Positions 15,336 through 23,667 of a DNA stretch of 64,000 nucleotides are shown piece after piece. Position 1 is the first letter of the stretch. Each line of letters opens with the position of its first letter. The DNA lies in the NCBI RefSeq assembly GCF_017311415.1, contig NZ_JAEKIS010000003.1:186001-250000 (forward strand). Reading direction: 5' to 3'. The position numbers and the translations under genes are program-made. Source of the DNA: Salipiger abyssi (GTDB taxonomy: Bacteria; Pseudomonadota; Alphaproteobacteria; Rhodobacterales; Rhodobacteraceae). The notes beneath the pieces were generated by a model, which was not told the origin of the DNA, ran no database searches, and saw nothing but the letters and a program-made list of their open reading frames with translations.

Positions 15336-17062
15336 GTTCCAGGTGCTGCCCCGAGCGAGGGCAGCGCCGGTTTCTCAGCCGCCGCGCGTGTGCCGGTGGA
15401 GTGCGCCGCCAGCCACTCGGCCCAGGCGGGCCACCAGGATCCTTCGATCGGGGCGTGAGCGCCCTTCCATGTCTCTGCGGCCAGCGCATGGCCCGGCACC
15501 TCGCCGATGCGATAGTGCCGGCGCGGGTGGCCGGGCTCAGAGACGATGCCCGCATTGTGCCCGCCGCTGGTCAGCAGGAAGGTGTTGCTGCCATCGGCGA
15601 AGCGGGTGATCTTCCACACCGATTTCCACGGCGCCACATGGTCTTTCTCGGTGCCCACCGCAAAGAGCGGCGTCTCGATATCCTCGACCGACACGAGCCG
15701 CCCACCGACCTTGTACTGGCCTAGCGCCAGCCGGTTTTCGAGAAACAGCTTGCGCAGATATTCCGAATGCATCGTGGCGGGCATGCGGGTGGCGTCGGCG
15801 TTCCAGGCCATCAGGTCGTTCATACCGCCGCGCTCGCCCAGCAGGTAATCGCGGATGGTACGCGACCAGATCAGGTCGTTGGAGCGCAGCATCTGGAAGG
15901 CACCGGCCATCTGGTCGGATTTCAGATAGCCCTGCTCGGCCATGATATCCTCGAGAAAGGCGACCTGGCTGTCGTCGATGAAGAGCGTGATTTCTCCGGC
16001 TTCGGTGAAATCGACCTGCGCGGCAAGCAGTGTGAGCGAGGACAGCCGGTGATCGCCCTCGCGCGCCATGGCGGCGGCTGCGATCGACAGCAGCGTGCCG
16101 CCGAGGCAGTAGCCGGCGGCGTGGATCTTCTGGTCGGGCACCGCCTTGCCGATGGTGTCGAGCGCCTCGAAGATGCCGAGGCTGACGTAATCCTCCATCG
16201 ACAGCTCCGCATCCTCCTCGCCCGGGTTCAGCCAGGAGATCATGTAGACCTCGATCCCCTGATCGACGAGGAAGCGCACCATCGAGTTATGTGCCGAGAG
16301 GTCGAGGATGTAGTATTTCATGATCCAGGCGGGTACGATCAGCAGCGGCTCGGCCTTCACCTCCTTGGTGGTGGGGCGGTAGCGGATCAGCTCGATCAGC
16401 CGGTTGCGATAGACCACCTCGCCGGGCGTGATCGCGATGTTTTCCCCGACGGTGAAGTCGCCGGTCTCGGGTGCGGCGTCGCTGGCATAATCCGCGAAAT
16501 CCTCCAGAAAGTTCCGGAAGCCGCGTAGCAGGTTGGCGCCATGTTCCTCCTGTGTGCGGGCGGCGACCACGGGGTTGGTGAGCGCAAAATTCGACGGCGC
16601 CATCATGTCGAGCATCTGCCGCGTGGCGAAATTGGTCATATGGGCGTGCCTCGGCGCGACCCCCTGAACGTCTTTCGTGGCGGCGTCCCACCAGTTTTCG
16701 GACAGCAGAAAGCACTGTGCGAAAAGGTTGTATGGATAGCGCTGCCATGCCTCTTCGTGAAAGCGCTTGTCCGCCGTCATTTCGGCGCAACCGCCGCCGT
16801 CGGGCGACAGCGGGCAACTGACCGCCGCCTGCATCGCGCGCGCGGCATTGGCGACGGCTTTTTCCTGAAGCTGGGCCTGCTTGGCCGGCGAACCGACGAG
16901 ATGAACCGCCCAGTCGAACCAAGCCGTTGCCAGCCCCATGGGCGAGAGCCCCCCGGTCAGGCTGCCGATGGTTGCGTGAAAGGCGCGGTCTATGGCGTTG
17001 TGCGCTTCGGCGTCTCCGACCGGCACGGTGTGTTCGGGAGGGATGCTCGGACTGTGTTTCAT
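15320..17062 (-). CDS. phaC: Class I poly(3-hydroxyalkanoate) synthase
   Basis: A 580-residue cytosolic granule-bound enzyme that polymerises 3-hydroxyacyl-CoA. The lipase-like box GYCLGG carries the nucleophile Cys319 (in place of Ser), with Asp474 in TEKDHVAP and His502 in SGGHNAG completing the triad. The N-terminal domain (residues 20-200) is typical of class I enzymes of this size. The frame is open upstream, but ATG 17062 (MKHSPSIPP) follows GGAGAGAGGCC and is chosen. The gene is divergent from a CecR-like regulator and convergent with a phasin gene. phaZ and phaR are not in the window. Confidence 0.95.
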   Translation of the reverse strand: MKHSPSIPPEHTVPVGDAEAHNAIDRAFHATIGSLTGGLSPMGLATAWFDWAVHLVGSPAKQAQLQEKAVANAARAMQAAVSCPLSPDGGGCAEMTADKRFHEEAWQRYPYNLFAQCFLLSENWWDAATKDVQGVAPRHAHMTNFATRQMLDMMAPSNFALTNPVVAARTQEEHGANLLRGFRNFLEDFADYASDAAPETGDFTVGENIAITPGEVVYRNRLIELIRYRPTTKEVKAEPLLIVPAWIMKYYILDLSAHNSMVRFLVDQGIEVYMISWLNPGEEDAELSMEDYVSLGIFEALDTIGKAVPDQKIHAAGYCLGGTLLSIAAAAMAREGDHRLSSLTLLAAQVDFTEAGEITLFIDDSQVAFLEDIMAEQGYLKSDQMAGAFQMLRSNDLIWSRTIRDYLLGERGGMNDLMAWNADATRMPATMHSEYLRKLFLENRLALGQYKVGGRLVSVEDIETPLFAVGTEKDHVAPWKSVWKITRFADGSNTFLLTSGGHNAGIVSEPGHPRRHYRIGEVPGHALAAETWKGAHAPIEGSWWPAWAEWLAAHSTGTRAAAEKPALPSLGAAPGTYVFG

Positions 17063-17214
17063 GGCCTCTCTCCGTACCATTGTTTGCATCGCTTTGTGGC
17101 ATTGATTCCCGCTCAGTGTCTTGATCAAGCGCAAGAAACCGCCGCGACGTTGCGTTCTGTCTGGGCTGATAGCGTAACCTTTTCGTGTCACGGTTTGATC
17201 CCGGGATGCGAGAA

Positions 17215-17243
17215 TTTGATTGGATTTAATCAAACGATTGATT
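17215..17243. promoter_or_regulatory. Candidate operator of the CecR-like TetR regulator
   Basis: TTTGATT-N6-AATCAAA (17215-17234) overlaps AATCAA-N4-TTGATT (17228-17243): three alternating half-sites just upstream of the regulator's start. It is also about 155 bp upstream of phaC. Confidence 0.55.
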
Positions 17244-17255
17244 ATTGCATTCTGC

Positions 17256-17915
17256 ATGATCGAGAGTTCCGAGTCTCAGCTACCGGCCGCGTCGGCAGAG
17301 AGTACCCGTCGAAACCTTATCGACGCCGGGTTCGACCTGTTTGGCAGTCGGGGCTACGACGCGACCAGCACACGCCGGCTGGCGGAGCGGGCGGGCGCGA
17401 ATATCGCCTCTATCGCCTACCATTTCGGTGGCAAGGCCGGGCTGCGTCGGGCCTGCGCAGAGGCGGCGGCGCAGCGGATCGCGGGGGCGGTTGGCGCGCC
17501 GCGTCCCCGTGGCGACATCGCGCCCGAAGATGCGGCGGCTGAACTCGAAAGGGCGCTGCGCGGGCTGGTCCAACTGCTTCTCGATGGGGAGGGCGCCCGC
17601 GGGCTCGTCGGTTTCATGGTGCGCGAGCTCAATGGATCGCCGGAGACGGTCACGCTGATCTTCGAGCGCTTCCTCGGTCCCAAGCATCGCGAACTTTGTA
17701 CCCTCTGGGCCGCCGCGACCGGGCAACCGGCGGAGAGCGATGCCGTGAGGCTTTCGGTGTTCGCGACCATCGGCCAGGCGGTCTATTTCCGGATCGCCGA
17801 ACCTGTAGTGCTGCTTGGCATGGGCTGGCAGAATCTTGGGCCAGACGAGGCCGAGTGCATCGCCGATCAACTTGTGGCGCAGCTTCACGCCGCGCTGGAA
17901 AGGAGCCGGGTATGA
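17256..17915 (+). CDS. TetR/AcrR regulator, CecR (YbiH) type
   Basis: A 219-residue repressor. The N-terminal helix-turn-helix (residues 15-60) contains GYDATSTRRLAERAGANIASIAYHFGGKAGL, with the Y-H-F recognition-helix end of TetR proteins. The C-terminal domain resembles DUF1956 of E. coli CecR, including GLVGFMVRELNGSPE. The stop overlaps the next start (ATGA), and the following genes encode an MFP, ABC ATPase and ABC-2 permease, the same order as E. coli cecR-ybhGFSR. It is therefore probably an autoregulated repressor of this exporter. The ATG at 17256 is chosen because upstream codons fall inside the candidate operator. Confidence 0.85.
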   Translation: MIESSESQLPAASAESTRRNLIDAGFDLFGSRGYDATSTRRLAERAGANIASIAYHFGGKAGLRRACAEAAAQRIAGAVGAPRPRGDIAPEDAAAELERALRGLVQLLLDGEGARGLVGFMVRELNGSPETVTLIFERFLGPKHRELCTLWAAATGQPAESDAVRLSVFATIGQAVYFRIAEPVVLLGMGWQNLGPDEAECIADQLVAQLHAALERSRV

Positions 17916-18865
17916 CCGGATTGCTCTGTGCGCTGCCCTTTGCCGCCGCGCTGTTTTCCGCCTGCGCGGCGCCCGGCCCGCTGGCGACGGGCTATGTGGA
18001 GGGGGATTTCACTCTGATCGCACCGGTTGCCACGGCGCAGATCCGCGGGCTGGAGGTGGCCAGCGGCGACCGGGTAGAGGCCGGACAGACGCTGGTGGCG
18101 ATGGAGCATCGCGACGCCGAGATCGCGCTGGCCCGCGCCGAGGCGGCCCTGGCGCAGGCGCAAAGCCAGTTGCAGGATCTTCAGGAGGGCAAGCGCCCGG
18201 CAGAGATCCGCGCCATCGAAGCCTCGCTCGCCTCGGCGCAGGCACAGGCCGAGGATGCGGCACGCACCGAGGAGCGCATGGTGAGCCTCGCCGCGCGCGG
18301 GGCCGTCACCGAGAGTCAGCGCGACGATGCGGTGACCGCCGCAAAGGTGGCCAATGCGCAGGTGGCGCAGATCGAGGCGGAGCTTGCGGTGGCGCGGTTG
18401 CCCGCCCGCGCGCAGGAGATCGCCGCCGCCGAGGCGGCGGTGAAGGGGGCTGCGGCGGCACGCGATCAGGCGCGCTGGGATCTCGACCAGCGCAGCCTTA
18501 CCGCGCCCGCCACCGGCACCGTGTTCGACGTGATCCGCCACGAGGGCGAGATTGCTGGCCCGTCCTCGCCGGCGCTGTCGATGCTGGCCGATGGCGCGGT
18601 GAAGCTGCGGCTCTACGTACCGGAGACGGAGTTTTCCCGGGTCGCCGTGGGCACGCCGCTGGCGATCAACTGCGACGGCTGCGAGGCGGGGCTGCGCGCG
18701 CGGGTGACCTATATCTCCGACGAATCGGAATTCACCCCGCCGGTGATCTACTCGCTCGAGAACCGGCAAAAGCTGGTCTATCTCATCGAGGCGCGGCCCG
18801 TCGGCGAGAGCATGCTGAAACCCGGCCAGATCGTCGACGTGTCGCTGGCGGAGGATGCGCGGTGA
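17912..18865 (+). CDS. HlyD/YbhG-type membrane fusion protein
   Basis: A 317-residue periplasmic adaptor. A signal segment ends at a Cys in FSACAAP (about residue 17), a possible but atypical lipobox. A lipoyl/barrel-sandwich half-motif follows (PVATAQIRGLEVASGDRVEAGQ), then a long coiled-coil hairpin with alternating Ala/Glu/Gln heptads (about residues 65-180), the second lipoyl half (APATGTVFDVIRHEGE) and a beta-barrel domain. It is coupled to the regulator upstream and the ATPase downstream by 4-bp overlaps. It would link the inner-membrane ABC-2 pump to an outer-membrane channel. Confidence 0.87.
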   Translation: MTGLLCALPFAAALFSACAAPGPLATGYVEGDFTLIAPVATAQIRGLEVASGDRVEAGQTLVAMEHRDAEIALARAEAALAQAQSQLQDLQEGKRPAEIRAIEASLASAQAQAEDAARTEERMVSLAARGAVTESQRDDAVTAAKVANAQVAQIEAELAVARLPARAQEIAAAEAAVKGAAAARDQARWDLDQRSLTAPATGTVFDVIRHEGEIAGPSSPALSMLADGAVKLRLYVPETEFSRVAVGTPLAINCDGCEAGLRARVTYISDESEFTPPVIYSLENRQKLVYLIEARPVGESMLKPGQIVDVSLAEDAR

Positions 18866-19785
18866 GCGAGCCCGCCATAACGGTCACCGATCTCACCAAG
18901 CGGTTCGGCGGCAAGACGGTGGTCGACCGGGTGTCGCTCAGCGTCGAGAAGGGCGAGATCGCCGGGTTTCTCGGGCCCAACGGCTCGGGCAAGACCACCA
19001 CGATCCGGCTGATGTGCGGGCTGTTGCAGCCCGATGGCGGCAGCGGGCGGGTGCTGGGCCACGACATCCAGACAGAGCGCGGCGCGATCAAGCGCGAGGT
19101 GGGCTATATGACCCAGCGCTTTTCCTTCTACGAAGACCTGACCATCGAGGAGAACCTGAATTTCGTCGCGGGGCTCTACCGCATGCCCGGGCGCCGCCGC
19201 GTGGTGCGCGAGACGCTTCAGGATCTGGGGCTATACTCGCGCCGGGATCAGCTTGCCGGGTCGCTCTCGGGCGGCTGGAAACAGCGGCTGGCGCTCGCGG
19301 CTTGTGTCATGCACCGCCCGAAGCTCCTGATGCTCGACGAGCCCACCGCCGGGGTCGATCCCAAGGCGCGGCGCGATTTCTGGGACGAGATCCACCGGCT
19401 GGCCGCCGACGGTCTGACCGTTCTGGTCTCGACCCATTACATGGATGAGGCAGAGCGCTGCCACCGCATCAACTACATCTCTTACGGCACGCTGGTGGCG
19501 CGCGGCACGGTGGCCGAGGTGGTGCGCGATGCGGGGCTCACCACGATGGTGATCTCGGGCAGCCGCGCGGGCGAGGCGGCGCGGCGCCTGGAGGGCGAGG
19601 CGGGGGTCGATCAGATCGCGCCCTTCGGCACCACGCTGCATGTGGTGGGCCGCGACGGCGCGGCCCTGCGCGAGACGGTGGCGCGGGTGGCGGAGGAGAC
19701 CGGCACCGAAGCGGCGCCCGCCGAGACCAGCCTTGAGGATGTGTTCATCCAGCTCATGGGCGACGCGCAGGACAATATGTCATGA
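18862..19785 (+). CDS. ABC transporter ATPase (YbhF-like half)
   Basis: A 307-residue cytosolic ATPase with one nucleotide-binding domain. Walker A is GPNGSGKTT (residues 38-46), followed by a Q-loop at MTQRFSFYEDL, signature SLSGGWKQR, Walker B LLMLDEPTAG and the switch His in STHYMDEAER. The C-terminal 70 residues resemble the extra domain common in ABC-2 ATPases. E. coli YbhF has two such domains in tandem; this protein has one, so it should work as a homodimer. GTG start at 18862 overlaps the MFP stop by 4 bp. It powers the permease that follows. Confidence 0.93.
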   Translation: MSEPAITVTDLTKRFGGKTVVDRVSLSVEKGEIAGFLGPNGSGKTTTIRLMCGLLQPDGGSGRVLGHDIQTERGAIKREVGYMTQRFSFYEDLTIEENLNFVAGLYRMPGRRRVVRETLQDLGLYSRRDQLAGSLSGGWKQRLALAACVMHRPKLLMLDEPTAGVDPKARRDFWDEIHRLAADGLTVLVSTHYMDEAERCHRINYISYGTLVARGTVAEVVRDAGLTTMVISGSRAGEAARRLEGEAGVDQIAPFGTTLHVVGRDGAALRETVARVAEETGTEAAPAETSLEDVFIQLMGDAQDNMS

Positions 19786-20906
19786 CCCGGTTTCTCTCGC
19801 TCGCGCGGCTCTGGGCGCTGCTGGTCAAGGAAACCATCCAGATGCGCCGCGACCGGCTGACCTTTGCGATGATGATCGGCATTCCGCTGGTGCAGCTGAT
19901 GCTCTTTGGTTTCGCCATCAACAACGACCCCAAGGAGCTGCCCGCCGCGCTGGTGGCGCCGACGCAGGACAGGTTCACCCGGGCCATGGTCAGCGCGCTG
20001 GAACTCACCGGTTATTACCGCTTTATCGCGCCCGCCGCGACGGCGGCGAAGGCGGAGGAGATGATCACCCGTGGCGATGTGGTCTTTGTCGTCACGGTGC
20101 CCTCGGATTTCGGCCGGCGGGTTGAGCGTGGCGACGATCCGTCGATCCTGATCGAGGCCGACGCCACCGACCCGGCGGCGGCGTCGGGCGCGATTTCGAC
20201 CCTTGGCACGGTGGCGACCGAGGCGCTGGAGCGCGAGGCGGGGCTGCCGCAGGGCAGCGGGCCGGCGCTCTCGGTGGTGGTGCACAAGCGCTACAACCCG
20301 GAAGGAATCACGCAGTACAATATCGTGCCCGGGCTGCTGGGGGTGATCCTGCAACTGACCATGGTGATGATGACCGCCATGGCGCTCACGCGCGAGACCG
20401 AGCGCGGCACGATGGAGAACCTGCTGTCGATGCCCGCCACGCCACTGGAGATCATGCTGGGCAAGGTGGTGCCCTATCTCGGCGTGGGCGCGGTGCAGGT
20501 CGTGGTGGTGCTGGTGGCGTCGAAGGCGATCTTCGGCATTCCGATGGTCGGGCATCTCTCGGTGATCCTGATCGGGATCTTCGTCTTCGTGCTGTCGCTG
20601 GTGATCCTCGGCTATCTGATCTCGACCGTGGCGCGGACGCAGATGCAGGCGATGCAGCTGACCTTTTTCTTCTTCCTGCCCTCGCTGATGCTTTCGGGCT
20701 TCATGTTCCCCTATCGCGGCATGCCGGGATGGGCGCAGGCGCTGGGCGAGATCTTTCCGCTCACCCATTTCCTGCGGCTCATCCGCTCGGTCATGCTGAA
20801 GGGTGCGGACGTTCAGACCGTGGCGCAGTCGATGGCGGCGCTGCTGCTCTTTGTGCTGCTGCTGTCGCTGGCCGCCCTCATGCGCTTCCGCCGGACGCTC
20901 GACTGA
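19782..20906 (+). CDS. ABC-2 type transporter permease (YbhS/YbhR-like)
   Basis: A 374-residue inner-membrane protein. The first helix lies near residues 25-45 (FAMMIGIPLVQLMLFGFAI), followed by a large periplasmic domain to about residue 175. Five further helices follow, including the conserved ETERGTMENLLSMPATPLEIMLGKVVPY segment, typical of drug/lipid exporters of this family. The start overlaps the ATPase stop (ATGA). Only one permease gene is present, where E. coli has two, which implies a homodimer. The substrate is unknown. Confidence 0.92.
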   Translation: MTRFLSLARLWALLVKETIQMRRDRLTFAMMIGIPLVQLMLFGFAINNDPKELPAALVAPTQDRFTRAMVSALELTGYYRFIAPAATAAKAEEMITRGDVVFVVTVPSDFGRRVERGDDPSILIEADATDPAAASGAISTLGTVATEALEREAGLPQGSGPALSVVVHKRYNPEGITQYNIVPGLLGVILQLTMVMMTAMALTRETERGTMENLLSMPATPLEIMLGKVVPYLGVGAVQVVVVLVASKAIFGIPMVGHLSVILIGIFVFVLSLVILGYLISTVARTQMQAMQLTFFFFLPSLMLSGFMFPYRGMPGWAQALGEIFPLTHFLRLIRSVMLKGADVQTVAQSMAALLLFVLLLSLAALMRFRRTLD

Positions 20907-20912
20907 GCGGGC

Positions 20913-21890
20913 TCAGTCGGCGCGGATCGCTTCGGAGTAATCCGCGTCGTCGCCGGCGGCCTGCGCCTTGTCGGTGATCAGGGCGGCGGCGCGGCGCTCC
21001 TCAAGGCTGCCATTTCCCCCGAGCACGCCCAGCGAGTCGAGATATTCCGGCAGCCGCGCCGAGAGGATCAGCCGGCGGTCGATCGGAAGGTCCGCCTTGA
21101 GCGCCTGCGCCAGCCCGTAGACCACCGTCGTGCAATTGGCGAGCAGCGTGTTGTAGAAGCGCGGCTGCGCCTCCAGTTGCTGCGCCAGCCCGACATAGGC
21201 CATGAACAGCGCCCGCCGGTGCTCGGCCGAAAGCGCCACCGGGAAGAGCCTGACCTGCTCCTTGCGGTAATTGGTGCGCAGCTTGACGATATCCTCCTCG
21301 GTCGCGCCGATCAGCACCAGCTCGAACTGGCGGAAGAACCCACCGATCTCGTTGAAGGCCTCGTCTGCCTCGCGGCGGATCTCGACCGAGAACACCACAT
21401 GCTCACCATCCGCAAAGCCGAAGCTCACCAGCAGATGGGCGATGTCGGGGTTGTCCCAGACGGAGGTGATCATGTCGACGGTTTCGAGCTGCGAGAGATC
21501 GACGGTGCGCTCGGTCCAGCGGTGGGTGGCGTCGTCGGGGCTGCGCCAGTCGAAATCGCGCAGATCGGTGAGCGTGACGAGATCGCCGGCGACCCGCGCC
21601 TTGACCCCGCGCGAGACATCGACGGCCCAGTCGCGGTCCTGGCTCGGGGTGATGGTCATGTACCAGCCCGCCACCGCCAGCGCCGAGGCGGCCAGCACCG
21701 CCCAGCCGAGGCGCCTCTGGCGCAGCCGGGCGGCAAAGGCGAGGCAGAGTGCCACCGCCAGAGCCGCGAGCGCCGCGATGCGGGCAGGCCCTTCAAGGTG
21801 CAGCCAGAGCGCCATGCCGCTCCAGGCGGCGCCGGCAAGCGCTGTCAGGGCAAAGAGCAGATGGGCGATAAGACGGAACGGGCGGGTCAT
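20913..21890 (-). CDS. DUF4105 family membrane-anchored protein
   Basis: A 325-residue protein with two or three N-terminal hydrophobic helices (residues 8-29, 38-55, 62-78), then a periplasmic DUF4105 domain with the segments ITSVWDNPDIAHLLVSFGF, FNEIGGFFRQFELVLIGATEED and LLANCTTVVYG. The Cys in the last motif, with the preceding Asn, has the look of a papain/NlpC-like active site, but no activity is established here. It is the third gene of the minus-strand group headed by pspA, about 55 bp after the YiaAB gene, and converges on the ABC exporter. Confidence 0.82.
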   Translation of the reverse strand: MTRPFRLIAHLLFALTALAGAAWSGMALWLHLEGPARIAALAALAVALCLAFAARLRQRRLGWAVLAASALAVAGWYMTITPSQDRDWAVDVSRGVKARVAGDLVTLTDLRDFDWRSPDDATHRWTERTVDLSQLETVDMITSVWDNPDIAHLLVSFGFADGEHVVFSVEIRREADEAFNEIGGFFRQFELVLIGATEEDIVKLRTNYRKEQVRLFPVALSAEHRRALFMAYVGLAQQLEAQPRFYNTLLANCTTVVYGLAQALKADLPIDRRLILSARLPEYLDSLGVLGGNGSLEERRAAALITDKAQAAGDDADYSEAIRAD

Positions 21891-21944
21891 GGTCTTTTCC
21901 TTATCGGGCAGCCTGCGGGCGACGCGGGGCCGCCCGGGACAGTG

Positions 21945-22223
21945 TCATTCGTTTTCGCCGCTGACTTCGGCCAGCAGGCGCTCGGTGCGCGCATCTTCGA
22001 GCTTGTTATAGATCCGGTCCGATTCTTCCTTGTCGCGCAAGGCTTTGGTGATGGCGGCGGTGGAATAGACCAGCATCAGCGCGGCCATGGCATAATAGCC
22101 CTTGGCCGAAAAGCTGGCTTCGAGCGAATAGATGCCGCCGGCCATCATCAGCGCCGCGATGGAGAAGTTTGCATAGGTGAAGATGTTCCAGGCTTTGGAG
22201 ACTTTCGGAGTGTACTGGGTCAT
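21945..22223 (-). CDS. YiaA/YiaB two-helix membrane protein
   Basis: A 92-residue inner-membrane protein with the YiaAB two-helix domain: helices at about 14-32 and 42-60 (KGYYAMAALMLVYSTAAITKALRD), followed by a charged cytoplasmic tail. Function is unknown. It lies 41 bp downstream of the PspA-like gene. The start at 22223 (MTQYTPKV) is chosen from the family start; the frame is open upstream, but that part is a shadow of the PspA gene. Confidence 0.83.
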   Translation of the reverse strand: MTQYTPKVSKAWNIFTYANFSIAALMMAGGIYSLEASFSAKGYYAMAALMLVYSTAAITKALRDKEESDRIYNKLEDARTERLLAEVSGENE

Positions 22224-22264
22224 CGGTCTGGTTCCTGTGTTTTCGGGAAAGGGAAAAGGGGCGT

Positions 22265-22942
22265 TCAGGTGCGGGTCTGTTTGAGCCGGTCGAGCACGGC
22301 GGCGGCGTCGGGACGCAGCGGTGCGCCGCATCCGGCGGCGGCCAGCCTTGCGCTGGTGGCCTCGGCGCTGCCGGTGGCGGAGAGATCGGCCATGGCAACG
22401 GCAGTTGCTTCGGACAGGCCCTGCCGGTCTTGCAGGCGTTCGAGCGTCGCCTCGGCCTCGCGCAGGCTGTTGATCACGCCATCGGGCATGGTGCCGCGCA
22501 CGCGCTGTGATTTCGCCGTGGCATCGGCCAGCTGCTTGCCGCGCTGAAGCACGCGCAGGCGTTGTTCGGCGAGGCTGACCTCTTCGCGCAGCCGGCGGGT
22601 TGCGGCATCGTAGGTGGCGATCGCCTTTTCGGTATTGCCGCGCTCGGCCTCCAGCTCTGCGATGGCGGCGGCGGCTTCGGTGGCCAGATCCTCGCGGCCC
22701 TTGTCGAGCGCATCCAGCGCCCGCGCCTCCAGATCGTCGATCTGCTGGGTGAGCCGGTGCAGCGCCTTTTTCTCGCGCTCGCCATAGGCGATCACCATCG
22801 CCACCGAGCGTTTGGCGCTTTCCACGCCATGTGCGGCATCGCGCAGCTGCTGGCGCAGGATGGTGAGTGCATTGGCATCGGTGATTGCCTGGGCGGTATC
22901 GGCGCTCTGGCCGCGGACCAGGGTGATCAATGTCTTGAACAT
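22265..22942 (-). CDS. PspA/IM30 family membrane-stress protein
   Basis: A 225-residue protein dominated by long coiled-coil helices (residues 25-150) with an amphipathic N-terminal MFKTLITLVRG segment, as in PspA/Vipp1 ESCRT-III-like proteins that bind and protect stressed inner membranes. It lacks the pspBC partners. ATG 22942 follows GGAGG, which favours it over an in-frame TTG four codons upstream. It heads the pspA-yiaAB-DUF4105 group and is divergent from a TetR gene, with three copies of one operator between. Confidence 0.88.
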   Translation of the reverse strand: MFKTLITLVRGQSADTAQAITDANALTILRQQLRDAAHGVESAKRSVAMVIAYGEREKKALHRLTQQIDDLEARALDALDKGREDLATEAAAAIAELEAERGNTEKAIATYDAATRRLREEVSLAEQRLRVLQRGKQLADATAKSQRVRGTMPDGVINSLREAEATLERLQDRQGLSEATAVAMADLSATGSAEATSARLAAAGCGAPLRPDAAAVLDRLKQTRT

Positions 22943-22959
22943 CAGGGCCTCCAACTCTA

Positions 22960-23028
22960 TGAACCGTGTTCATGGACTTGATGCCAGAAGAGTGAACGTC
23001 GTTCAAGTATTATTTTGAACGTTGTTCA
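22960..23028. promoter_or_regulatory. Three TetR operator copies TGAAC-N3-GTTCA
   Basis: Sites at 22960-22972 (spacer CGT), 22993-23005 (GTC) and 23016-23028 (GTT), the last extended to a 17-bp imperfect palindrome with flanking T/A. They fill the 104-bp gap between the divergent pspA-like and tetR genes. Confidence 0.82.
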
Positions 23029-23046
23029 AAATAATTTGGAGGCCGT

Positions 23047-23667
23047 ATGGCGACGACCCGGGAAGAGAAACGCGCCGATCTGAAGCGCCGGCTGATCGAG
23101 GCCGCCGAGGCACAGATTCTGGAGAAGGGGCTGGCCGGGCTGAAGGCGCGCGAGGTGACCGCGCAGGCGGGCTGCGCGCTGGGCGCGCTTTATAATGCCT
23201 TTGAGGATCTCGACATGCTGGTGCTGCATGTGAACTCGCGCACGCTGGCGCGGCTGGGCGCGGCGCTGCAGGCGGCGCGCCGCGACGGCGCCGATGCCGC
23301 GACCGAATTGCAGGCGCTGGCGCGGGCCTATGTGGATTTTGCCTGCGACAATCAGCGGCTCTGGTCGGCGCTGTTCGAACATCGGCTGCCCGATGGTGTG
23401 ACGATGCCCAACTGGCACCGCGACGACCACGCGGTGCTGATCGCCGAGATCATCGCACCGCTGGGCGCCCTGCGTCCCGATCTCGATCCCGAGGCGCTTC
23501 GGCTGCGCGCGCAGACCACCTTTGCCGCCGTGCACGGGGTGGTGCAGCTTTCGCTTCAGGGGCGATTCGTCGGCGTTCCGCAGGAATGCCTGGTGGACGA
23601 GGTGGCGGCGCTGGTGGCGACGATGACCCGGGGCAGCCGGCCCGGTTCAGATCCGGCGGGCGCGTAG
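23047..23667 (+). CDS. TetR/AcrR family regulator
   Basis: A 206-residue repressor with an N-terminal HTH (residues 12-58, ending GALYNAFEDLDMLVLHVN) and a C-terminal ligand domain of the TetR_C_33/WHG type. It is divergent from the pspA-like gene, and three palindromic sites lie in the gap, so it most likely represses both directions. Its 3' end overlaps the end of the convergent glycosyltransferase gene by 21 bp. The ligand is unknown; a membrane-active compound would fit the target genes. Confidence 0.9.
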   Translation: MATTREEKRADLKRRLIEAAEAQILEKGLAGLKAREVTAQAGCALGALYNAFEDLDMLVLHVNSRTLARLGAALQAARRDGADAATELQALARAYVDFACDNQRLWSALFEHRLPDGVTMPNWHRDDHAVLIAEIIAPLGALRPDLDPEALRLRAQTTFAAVHGVVQLSLQGRFVGVPQECLVDEVAALVATMTRGSRPGSDPAGA

